NCBI GenBank assembly: GCA_037043455.1
Contig: JAWPHD010007112.1
Coordinates: 1 to 64,000 of the forward strand
Direction: 5' to 3'
DNA from: Cyrtodaria siliqua
Taxonomy: Eukaryota > Mollusca > Bivalvia > Adapedonta > Hiatellidae
DNA length: 64,000 nt
In this document: in pieces, positions 1-11,700 of the stretch
How the letters are laid out: every line of letters starts with the position of its first letter
Numbering within the stretch: position 1 is the stretch's first letter
Notes under the pieces: model-generated
What the model was told of the DNA's origin: nothing
The model's database searches: none
Seen by the model: the letters and a program-made list of their open reading frames with translations, nothing else
Program-made: the position numbers and the translations under genes

Positions 1-486
1 CCACGACAAACTCAGGACTGGATGAAGAAATACACAACTTTTATGTTATTCAACTTTTTAGTGTCAAATTTTAAAAAGGTCAAAGGTAACAACACACAAA
101 CTTACCCAATATTGTCTGGCTTGGCTGTATGCCATAGCTACAAAAGAAAAGATATCTTCATTACACATGTCATAGAAAACATTGTGTAATCTGGGTCAGA
201 AAATGCATAAAAGAACCTCAACTGTTGTTTTTAGTCATGACCAAATAATCAGGAGAGCCAAACAAGTTTATTTTTTCATGACAGTGTGGCAGTAAAATGT
301 AATTGTAGCATGGTTGGTGACATTTCTCTTTGATGAATGCAACGCCATTAAATCGTTTAATTTTAGGGTAACTAAAGGGGCGTGGCTATATACCAATACT
401 ACAACTACCAGACAGAGGAAATTTAGAGTTATGGACATCACTCTGACGTAACAGTGTTATTAAGTACACCATGTTACAAAAACAGA

Positions 487-564
487 TAGTCTGTCTCAGC
501 TCATTGGTTATTTAAACACCCCATCTCGGTGTTTAAATAAGCCTACTCGCTGAGACCAGACTAT
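487..564. repeat. Small foldback element
   Basis: Imperfect inverted repeat: TAGTCTGTCTCAGC...TTATTTAAACACC on the left is mirrored by GGTGTTTAAATAA...GCTGAGACCAGACTA on the right, with a few bases between. It could form a long hairpin. It lies in the region to the left of exon 11 and has no coding content. Confidence 0.6.
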
Positions 565-1002
565 ATTTATTACTAAAAATAAAACAAAAGGGGCAAATTA
601 TTATACCATTAATGAATGCAAGTTCAATAAAAATAATGCATTTTAAAAAGATTTTTTTGTTTTTAATCCTTTTTATTATTTATTGTTTTCAAATTACCTC
701 CCATATGAAAACAATGACCTTGGCATCAGCCCACTGCTTCTGTATGTGGGTGGCCGAGAATATGGCAGATACTTTTTATATGCGGTGGTGAGAGTCGGCA
801 AAAAAAATCAAGTATGTGGGTCATTGGGTATAAATGATACCCGTGTCTACGGAGGTGGTAGAGATTTTATTTCTATCACTATGAAGACCGAGGTAAGAAA
901 TAAGGCACTACATGTATAAACAAATCTGAGACAATTCCGCAACTGCCCGCTTTATTTCTGCTAAGGGAAAGAAACTTTGTTTGATGGAAGTGTTTTTGTT
1001 GT

Positions 1003-1148
1003 TTTGAATGGTGTTTTACAATAATTTCTAGCACGTTTAGGCCATATATAATGGCAAAACGTTTTTTCTGGTAGAGGCAGACCACCCCATTTTCCCTGGG
1101 TAGAACCAGTACTGTATACCTCTTGCTGTCCGTAAGAATCGACGCCGG
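1003..1148 (-). repeat. tRNA-derived SINE family A, 3' part
   Basis: Shares with the fuller copy at 9948-10190 the tail GAATGGTGTTTTACA (plus strand), the AGGCCATATATA block, the GTAGAGGCAGACCACCCC block and the GGGTAGAACCAGTACTGTATA block. The tRNA-like head is missing here. Confidence 0.7.
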
Positions 1149-1261
1149 AAGTGAGCAATATCCATAATTGGTGGTTGAATGGAAATAAGAAGAGGTAACC
1201 TTATGAGCTAATAACGTGTGGTTTACAGCCATACGTTTCTATATTCAGAGGTAAGTATTCT

Positions 1262-1855
1262 GGTGCTCAATGAAAACACACCAGTAGATTATATGGGTGT
1301 TTAAATTGTATTGCTAAAGTGATTTATAATAATAAGCGCATATTTTGAAACTAAAGGATATTGATTAATGACTGCAAACACTGATTGTCTCAAAATTCTT
1401 TAATATGATATATAGTGTACAATTAAAGTCAGACGGGTAGAGAAAACAAAAGCCACACATCTTAATACCGGGTATGTCCAACCATTTTACCGTTCATAGG
1501 AAATCATCACGATATCAAGTAATTTCAGATACTAGGTCACACTCAGCTAGAGTTACAGGTGAAGTTATCTTGTTTAAAATAATGTGCTTTGCTGAAATAA
1601 TGTGTCGTCGGGGTGATTTCATAGGAATGGTAAAAACGGTTGGACATACAAGGTACTAATTTGGGTGACTTTTGTTTTCTACCCCGTGTGACTTTATTAA
1701 TTGAACACTAGACACCACGGTTTGGAATTTTGAGACAATCAGCGCTTGCAATTGTTAATTAAGATCTTTCAATTTCAAAATATGCACTCACTACTCAGCA
1801 ATAAAATGTAACACGCATATAAACTACTGGTGCGTTTTCATGGACAGTGAGTATA
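1262..1855. mobile_element. Foldback element with about 240-bp inverted arms
   Basis: The left arm (about 1262-1500) reads ATGAAAACACACCAGTAG, then ATTGTCTCAAAATTC, GAAAACAAAAGCCAC and TATGTCCAACC. The reverse complement of about 1620-1855 gives the same blocks in the same order with substitutions. There is no ORF of note inside. It is a non-autonomous inverted-repeat DNA element; the superfamily is not determined. Confidence 0.7.
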
Positions 1856-2029
1856 GTATCAGCTGGTACTTCAGGTATACTTACATTCAGTGTTTTAGGC
1901 AGAACTTCAAGAACTGGGTGTGCTAATATGCAAACAGGGTGTGCAAAATAATTTGCAAACAAGCGCTACGCGCCAATTCGCGACAAGTGGATGTCTCTGG
2001 GGTAATTTATTTTTACAGATAAAGGTAAA

Positions 2030-2110
2030 AAAAATACATTTTAGATCATATTTATTCTGTAAATGTATACAAAACATAACAATATTGAGAAAGTAAGAGT
2101 TTGGAAGTGT
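2030..2110 (+). repeat. Fragment of the CAGGGCTTTTTTTC element
   Basis: The stretch with ATTTATTCTGTAAATGTATAC and AACAATATTGAGAAAGTAAGAG matches the interior of the element at 23382-23739 and its inverted copy at 28056-28424. No ends are visible. The flanking 1870-2635 sequence otherwise shows nothing I can name. Confidence 0.45.
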
Positions 2111-2635
2111 TCTCGAGCAAAAACATTTTTTTTTTTACCCCACCCACTGCCCCAAATATTGGCCGCGATTTTTCAAAAACGGCCGTGCAAAAGACGGCTG
2201 CACGGTTGGCTGGCTAATACACTGCTTACATTACACATGTATTATACTGCCACAAAAAAATGTTGCTACCTCGCGAAAATGATTCCAGTGTAATGTAGGA
2301 ATTGTCCCAAGGACATTGGACAAATAGATGTAAATGTGGTAATCTATTATGTGTTTGGGTGATTTTTTTTAAGATTTTATTTATGTACAGCCTTGCAGTG
2401 TCACTTTTGGCACACGTTCACACAGCAACATATGAACTACTTGAATCCAGCCATATCGTAAAGTAAATTCAGAGGTTTACAAACAAAGTGTTCTTGGATA
2501 GTTTACTTTTAAAAGATAATTGCAATGAGGACTGAGGACAGACACTACAAGCAACAGATTCAAAAAATTTAATGCGACACTTTGGGAATCAGAACTGTTG
2601 GACCAGCAAGCACAAGCTTATCTAGAGGATCTCAC

Positions 2636-2710
2636 CTTCATGCTCTGCAGTTCAGACATAGTCAGATCTTTCACTGGAATCTCCAGCAACTCAAGTTCTG
2701 AATGCTTTTT
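2636..2710 (-). CDS. GPCPD1: GPCPD1-like exon 11 (last exon seen)
   Basis: A 75-base phase-0 exon, residues 397-421, containing [19 protein letters not shown], which matches the EIPVKELT segment of the vertebrate protein. Acceptor TTATTTCAG, donor GTGAGA. No further exon is confidently visible between here and position 1, so the rest of the enzyme is expected outside the window. Confidence 0.9.
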
Positions 2711-5700
2711 CTGAAATAACAATCAACCCAAATTTCTATAAATATACAGTCTCTAGTTTCATTTCTGCAGACATCTTTAAAGCATAGTTTATATCAAGGA
2801 AACAGGATTTGAAAGGAGTTGATTTTACTAATAAAACTTATTAAAAGTATGTTGTAAAAAGCTAAATATGAAATTCGCTTGCCTCCAGAAGGGAAACGAG
2901 TCGTTCTAAGAATTTTTCAAACTGTATCTTGTGTGTGTGGATGTCATACCTTTCTATAAGCAAGCTTGACTTTAAAGTCATGGTAGATGATGACTTCCTT
3001 GTCCTTCGTCAAATGGACATCAAACTCCACGTAGTCGGCACCCTGAACAGAGACATAAAGTGTTAAAACATATATGATGTGTCTTGAGCAAGTTCATTTT
3101 TACATTGTTATAAAACATGTATGGAAATAATTGAACATGTTCATTTTTAATATTAATTTAAAAATTTGAATCTAAACAAGCCTCTAGTGAGTTTTGAATC
3201 CTTTCAATCTCATTTAAATCAGACCCTTTATTATTCTACGATACTCTATGCTACAAGGATATGACAAAACTGCATTGGAGGTCACGTCAGATTGACCTTA
3301 CGATTAACCAATCAGATTTCAGCCTAAGATTAAGCTCGGTATTGAAAGTTAACAATCGCAATAATCTCGGAACATATATTTGCAGATACAAACAGAATGT
3401 CCTAAATGTTCAAAAAATGGCCGCGCCTATAATTTTCTTCGTATTCTTGATGTAAAACATGCCATTTAGTGCATTTCTTTGCATTTATCGTGCAATCCAC
3501 AGCAATAACACATGGTGACTTTAACTTTTTCAGATATATGTGTTTTATGTTTGTTCAGTCCACTCGAGCACCATCTGAAGTGCATATGAAACGCGCGATT
3601 TCATTGGTTGAATTTAGTTGATCTTCTCATGAAAATTTATTAGATGAAAGGTCGATCTGACATGACTTCCGAGGCAGTGTTGTCAGATCCTAGAAGTGGA
3701 AGGTATCGAAGCGTAATTAGGATTTGATTTTAATGAGATTGGAATCATTTACGCGGTTCACAAAATCTATATTGAATAATTACATGCTGGCTTGATATTC
3801 TGTTTATAAATAGCATACAAAGGTCATATGCACAGTGTTTTACCTAGCACCTGTAAATAATTCCAATTTGATACAGTTCACTGCATTTCATTGGTTTAAT
3901 TACATCACATGACCATTGTTCATACTTTTTTAAACAATTACGTTTTTTTACACAAATATATGAATTCCTGGAATTAAATTATGTTTTCTGAAGATTACTG
4001 GAGCTTAGTTTTTAGGATAATTGAGATTCACAGTGACCTTGATATTGAACCGACTTAAGGATAATTTGGGTTCAGTGACCTTGATATTGAACCAAATTTA
4101 AGGATAATTTGGGTACACAGTGACCTTGATATTGAATCAACTTTAAGGATAATTTGGGTACACAGTGACCTTGATATTGAACCAACTTTAAGGATAATTT
4201 GGGTTCACAGTCACCTTGATATTGAACCAACTTTAAGGATAATTTGGGTACACAGTGACCTTGATATTGAACCAACTTTAAGGATAATTTGGGTTCACAG
4301 TGACCTTGATATTGAACCAACTTTAAGGATAATTTGGGTACAGTGACCTTGATATTGAACCAACTTTAAGGATAATTTGGGTTCATAGTGACCTTGATAT
4401 TGAACCGACTTTAAGGATAATTTGGGTTCACAGTGACCTTGATATTGAATCAACTTTAAGGATAATTTGGGTTCGCAGTGACCTTGATATTGAACCAACT
4501 TTAAGGATAATTTGGGTTCACTGTGACCTTGATATTGAGCAAAGTTTCAAGATACCTGCATGGCCAATGAATCAAGAGTGTGAAAACAATAGTTTCATTT
4601 CAAAATCCGAATGATCATTCTACTATGTATGTATACCGGTAATAATTAGTTAAGAAGTAAGTCTTGTTACACTTACATGACTGGCTGCATGCTGCAGAGA
4701 TTGCACTGTGTTTTCTCGTATAGGGGCCAGTCTGAAAACAGAACATACAAATTAATACAAATTAGCAGATTTTTCAATCCCGAATCAAAGTAACACATTT
4801 AAGGTAAACACATATTGGTTTATAAAGCTTCAATACAGCTTGGTATGCATTATATCTTTTTCATGTGGAAATACAGCTTACAGTGTATTGCCCGCCTGGC
4901 TATCTTTTAATAGTAAGAAGGGTAAAACTCCTGTAACTTATCACATTCATCATCTTGTAGTTATTTTACTTACTCTTTACATGTCATGACATGCTTGACC
5001 ATTTCCAATCACTAGAGCTCCTCCAGCTTAATACCCCTGACCCCATTCTCCCTTGACCTCATGTCCATTCACAGGAGCTCCTCCAGCTTAATACCCTGAC
5101 CCCATGCTCCCTTGACCTCATGTCCATTCATTGGAGCTCCTCAAGCTTAATACCTGACCCCATGCTCCTTTGACCTCATGTCCAATCACTGGAGCTCCTC
5201 CAGCTTAATACCGATGACTCCATGCTCCCTTGACCTCATGTCCAATCACTGGAGCTCCTCCAGCTTAATACCCCTGACCCCGTTCTCCCTTGACCTCATG
5301 TCCAATAACTGGAGCTCCTGCAGCTTAATACTCCTGACCCCATGCTCCCTTGACCTCATGTCCAATAACTAGAGCTCATCCAGCTTAATACCCTGACCCC
5401 ATGCTCCCTTGACCTCATGTCCAATAACTAGAGCTCCTCCAGCTTAACACCCCTGACCCCATGCTCCCTTGACCTCATGTCCAATAACTAGGGCTACTCC
5501 AGCTTAATACCCTGACCCCATGCTCCCTTGACCTCATGTCCAATCACTGGAGCTCCTCCAGCTTCATACCCTGACCACATGCTCCCTTGACCTCATGTCT
5601 TATCACTGGAGCTCCTTCAGCCTAATACCCCTGACCCCATGCTCTCTTGACCTCATGTCCAATCACTTGAGCTCCTCCAGATTAATACCCTAACCCCATG

Positions 5701-8700
5701 CTCCTGTGACCTCATGTCTAATCACTGGAGCTCCTTCAGCTTATTACCCCTGACCCCATGCTCCCTTGACCTCATGTTCAATCACTGGAGCTCCTCCAGC
5801 TTAATACCCTGACCCCACATGTCTAATCACTGGAGCTCCCCCAGCTTAATACTCCTGACCCCATGCTCCCTTGACCTCAGGTCCAATTACTGGAGCTCCT
5901 CCAGCTTAATACCCTGACCCCATGCTCCCTTGACCTCATGTCTAATCAATGCCCTTCTAGGCTTATACTTACTCTTTACAGGAGTGTGAGTACGACATCT
6001 CCGAACCCCTATGTCTACTCTCCAGAGTCCCACTAGCATAATATTTCCTGATCCCTTGAATCCCTATGTCTTAGCTCTCAAATTTCTCAATTACCCCATG
6101 CTCCCTCAACCCTGTATGTCTAATGAAACCACTCCAGCCTGATACCTACTCTTTCCAATCTCCAGAATAATAACCCTCTGACCCTAAGCAAGCCCTTCAA
6201 TCTTTAAAAGTGTCGATTCTTACGGATGGCAGGAGGCGTACAGTATTGGTTTTACCCAGGAAAGGTGGGTGTTTCACCTCCACCACAAAAAAAACAACCG
6301 TCATATAAACCTTGCATGTGTTGAAAATGACGTAAAACACAATACAAACAAATCAATCTTAGAGCCTTACTAGCATAGTATTTTCTGACCCCTTTGTTCT
6401 CTGTCAAATCTCTAGAACTTATAAGCGTATTATCCTAAGCTTCCTCGACCCCCTCTGTCCAATGAAGCCCCTCTAGCCTAATACTTACTCTTTACAAGCA
6501 TGTGAGTATGACATCCCTGATCCTCTATGTCCAATCTCCAGTGCCCCTCTGGCAGTCTTCCAGTAATTTTGGTAGGACACGTCCATCTTGAACTTGTGTC
6601 CTCTTAATGGCTTGACGAACAAGTATTCAACTGAAAAATAGTAATAAAGAGCAAACCTCTCCTAAAATTGTTGCTGGTAAACAATTTTCAGTTCATGGTG
6701 TAATTAGACCTTATATTTCATGGTGTAATTAGACCTTATATTTCATGGTGTAATTAGACCTTATATTCATTGTAAATCATTGAATAATTGTCAATTGTTG
6801 CAATCCAGACGGTGCATGAAATTCTGTATAGTGCAGGGTTAAACAATACAATTTTGTTATATCAGGTATCAGAAGTGACATCATGAGATGCAGGAGTGTC
6901 ACTCATTCACAGGTTAACATTACGGTTAAATGGCCACTGACCATTCCATTTTTGAATACTGAAAAACAATCAGTTTTAGTACGCTTTGGGGTAAGTCTGT
7001 TGTTTAATTATTACTTAGTGTTCACAGGGAACCAATACTATATCATATTACAAATATTACAGTGTTCACAGGGAACCAATACTATATCATATTACTAATA
7101 TTACAGTGTTTACAGGGAACCAATACTACATCATATTACTAATATTACAGTGTTTAGAGGGAACCAATATTATATCATATTACTAATATTACAGTATTTA
7201 CATGATTTACAGGGAACCAATATTATATCATAATACTAATATTACAGTGTTCACAGGGAACCAATATTATATCATAATACTAATATTACAGTGTTCACAG
7301 GGAACCAATACTATATCATATTACTAATATAACAGTGTTCACAGGGAACCAATACTACATCATATTACTAATATTACAGTATTTACAGGGAACCAATATT
7401 ATATCATATTACTAATATTACAGTGTTCACAGGGAACCAATATTATATCATAATACTAATATTACAGTGTTCACAGGGAACCAATACTATATCATATTAC
7501 TAATATTACAGTGTTCACAGGGAACCACTACTACATCATATTATTAATATTACAGTGTTCACAGGGAACCACTACTACATCATATTACTAATATTACAGT
7601 GTTCATAGAGAACCAATACTATATCATATTACTAATATTACAGTGTTCACAGGGAACCAATACTATATCATATTACTAATATTACAGTGTTCACAGGGAA
7701 CCAATACTACATTATATTACTAATATTACAGTGTTCACATGGAACCAATACTAAATCATATTACTAATATTACAGTGTTCATAGGGAACCAATACTATAT
7801 CATATTACTAATATTACAGTGTTCATAGGGAACCAATACTATATCATATTACTAATATTACAGTGTTCACAGGGAACCAATACTACATCATATTACTAAT
7901 ATTACAGTGTTCACAGGGAACCAATACTAAATCATATTACTAATATTACAGTGTTCATAGGGAACCAATACTATATCATATTACTAATATTACAGTGTTC
8001 ACAGGGAACCAATACTACATCATATTACTAATATTACAGTGTTCACAGGGAACCAATACTACATCATATTATTAGCGTATTTACAAAAAAAAAAAAAAAG
8101 AGTCCAATTTCAAATAAACTTCATTTTTCAAGGAGGTGGAGCAACTGCGTACACATCCAATTAGTCTCAAAAGAAAATTCTATTCAACCGTCTTAAACTT
8201 CTTTCAGGGAAGTTATCTCTGTTGCACTTTTTTTATTCGCGTTTTTCATGGAATTGCCATTTACTACCTGCGTTTAAGACTGCATAAATGCCGAAAAATA
8301 TGAACAATACTATTCCATCACATATACATACATTGTATCTGGCCAAGTGGTTTATGTTTCAGGCTGGTAATGGGCATGATTTTATTGTCCCCACTTCTGT
8401 GTACGTCTATAGGCAGGACGAAACTATAGCCAATGTGACGTGGGGGCTGGACATTCTCCGGGTCCTCGCCAGAATGCAGGTAGAAATCAAGCTGGAAACC
8501 CTGAAACACATGGTATTTACTGAGGAGGAGAACGTTTGCTGCAAGAGGGTCACATGGTCCTTGTTGTTTGGGCGCTTGTTTCAGTCAAAGGTTTTTCAAC
8601 ATTTAAAAAACAGATACATCAATTATATATCATTAGAATGGGAATTTTTAGTTTTAAATAAACAATACCTTATGTTTTGAAAATTGGTTGAGAAATAAAC

Positions 8701-11700
8701 CTTTTACAGCCAATATGATATTTGGATTTGGCTTTTCCACATGTAAATTCCAAATTGCTGGGACATGCAGAAAATTAAAAAAAAATCTCAAAAAACTTTG
8801 GTTAGCCTTAACATTTTGCTTATAAAACTTTCAGAGTGTCTAAATTTACATTTATCTAACACATTAAAACTATTTCTTTGGTAAAAATTAAAAAAAAAAT
8901 CAAATTTTGCAGCAGAATTTTGCATTGTGTTGATAGGGCATTCACTATCAACACAGCTTTTACCCGTGAAATTTTTATTTCTCAACTGATTTTGAAAAGT
9001 AAGGTGTTTTTTTATTTACCACTAAAAATGTTTCACTGATATACAACTTATTTAGGTTCTAGTTGAATTTTCTCTTAAAAGTTAAAAAAACCTTTGGCTG
9101 AAACAAGCGCCCTGAACTGAAGTGCAATCTACACATTGAATATTTTCCGATATTGACAAAGTGTTTGGTATGTGAGAGAAGATGATCTGCCAAATAAACG
9201 TGTTTTACGATGTTTAGTTTACGTTTTGTGACGTTTTATCATTGAATACTTAATGTAATTTATATGTCTAAAACATCTACAAAGTATGCAAAATGTAAAA
9301 AAGCCAATTTTGTCAAAACAAAACAAAAACACCATATTCATTAAACCAAATTTGTACATTTGTGTTAATTGCAATGGTATGGTGAAAAGTCAGGAAGCGT
9401 TATGCAAACAAATTTATTGGTTAATGCATCTTTTGTATATTTAATGTCACTATGGAATATTCCAGAAACTCCATACAGCCAAGCCTGCTGGAGAGACCAC
9501 CTGTATAAGGAGATCACTGCTTTAGTTCACTATTATCTGATTATACTGTTTTTAATTAAAAAGCACCCGAGTTATGATTCATTTTTTTGCCCTTTCTTTT
9601 AGGTCTCTCTATACAGGTTCGAGCTTGTTTGAATGGTGCCCTGTTTAGTACATGTTAGGCCATATATGACAGTCAAATTTTTTTTTGTGGTAGAGGCAGA
9701 CCACCCCATTTTCCCTGGGTAGAACCTTTTAAAGACCCTTTCTGAAGACTAGCTCCTTTATCATCGGAGAAGCCAAACAAAAGATATTTATGTGTACTTA
9801 CTGTATGTTCAGGTTCAAAGGTCTGAATCATGAAACACATGGAGCCATCTAATGGGTAAATAGTACCATACTCCTTCTGTACAAATGGTTTGGACAGACC
9901 TTTCTCCAACACCTGAGTAATACAAAGCAAATGGTTTGAACAGTTGGTTTGAATGGTGTTTTTTATCATTTTTAGCACGTTAGGCCATATATGGTCGATT
10001 ATTTTGTGGTCGAGGCTGAGACTACCCTATTTTTCCTGGGTAGAATCAGTACTGTATATCTCCCGCCATCCGTTAGAACTGACACTTTCTCACTTGGCAA
10101 GTCGAGCTCCCAGTGGGATTCGAACCCGCAGCGGTGAGAGACGAGAGTTTTAGACACAGTGTCTTTACTATCCCGGCCACGGATGCTGGTTTGGACAGAC
10201 CCGGGTATTACAAAATGGTCGTACTGATTCAGTATGAGTACTCTCATGGCATCCATCTGCTACAACGTGTTAATATCTACATTTCACACCTGTATTGTTC
10301 TAACCTGTTCTAAATGTGATTATGTATTATTTACACTGCTGTACTCGGACAGAGTACAGACATTTTGGGACTCATTATTAAGAAGTTAGATTTTTCCATA
10401 TAAAAGTGTAGTCGTACATTTTTTTTATTTCAATATGGATGTTTTTGTATTTTGTCAGAGAAAGAAAAGTAAACCAGTATGAAATATTAAGACAACTCAG
10501 CTATAACCATATAGTGTAACAAGGACTGGTATGTGGGGGAAGGGTCCAAATAAAGCTATGTTGGATTAGAAATTATTTATATTGGCATTTTATTTCTGTA
10601 TATTCTAAGGCATATTTTATGTTTTTTTATGCAATGCGATTAAAAGGTTATTACTGACACATTAATTTAATAAAGGTGTTCAATACCTTTTAACCCTTAA
10701 CCCGCTACAAATATATAATTGAGTGTTCTTTCTTTGAATTAAGACGATTCCATTTATGTGACAAATGGGTGTTTTGGGGGGAAATGACTGATCAGCAGAT
10801 GGACATTGTAAACCCTGATCGGTCTGCGAGTTACTATCTGTTAAGGGTGGACTATCTCAACAATCAGATTTCACAAGAGAACTATTATACTTTGTTTAAA
10901 CCATGTGTAGTGAAAGATATGATGTGTGGCACTTACACTGCTTTTAACAATCATTTAGTCATATCACGACAGGGTCTACTTGCAGCAGTGGACTTACTAG
11001 TGTTGCCCCGCTGGAATACCAAGCCATATATACATGATATGAGACCCCACTCAGTAACAGTATTCAGTCCCTTTATATGCTGAACATGCAAGGGAGTTAC
11101 TAGTATCATTTTTTATGAAGACTTTGGCGTGACCCGATGGGGGATTGAACCCACAACCTCCCGCATGCGAGGCGAACACCCTAACACTATGCCGCCACAG
11201 CAGATGTCGTGTATGGTAAAACATACTCACAGAGACAGTAACTATTGCTGTCTATGCCACCACTGCGGATGTAGTGTACGGTAAAACATACTCACAGAGA
11301 CAGTAACTATTGCTGTCTATGCCGCCACCGCGGATGTCGTGTACGGTAAAACATACTCACAGAGACAGTAACTATTGCTGTCTATGCCGCCACCGCGGAT
11401 GTCGTGTACGGTAAAACATACTCACAGAGACAGTAACTATTGCTGTAGACGCCACTGTCAGATTTCCGTCATTATCTTCATCAATATTCTCCTGAAAAAT
11501 TAATAAACTGAAATTTAAAACTATTATAAATTAAAACTATTATAAATCTGTATTATTATAAATGCAGAGAACTTACTAGTTTTGGACAACAACGTTTTTT
11601 CTACCATGTGAATTATGTGAAATCTATAAGGACTATCTGTCAAAACAACACACACATTTCTAGAGTCTTTAAATTAATATTAACTTCAACCATCAAAATA

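Noticed and set aside
105..140. Possible further GPCPD1 exon on the minus strand (TTTTGTAG acceptor, MAYSQA-like frame, GTAAGT donor)
   Set aside because: It faintly resembles a C-terminal segment, but about 110 intervening residues would be missing between it and exon 11, and the match is only a few residues long.
683..919. 78-codon plus-strand ORF left of the GPCPD1-like exons
   Set aside because: No recognisable domain, and it lies in the repeat-rich region left of the last visible exon, opposite to the gene.
4072..4498. Long minus-strand frames with a repeating [12 protein letters not shown] motif
   Set aside because: They come from a 45-bp minisatellite whose unit length is divisible by three; no start context, splice sites or relatives support coding.
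10769..11083. 104-codon plus-strand ORF
   Set aside because: Its first half is the CCCTTAACCCGCTA MITE and it overlaps intronic SINE-like sequence; an accidental frame.
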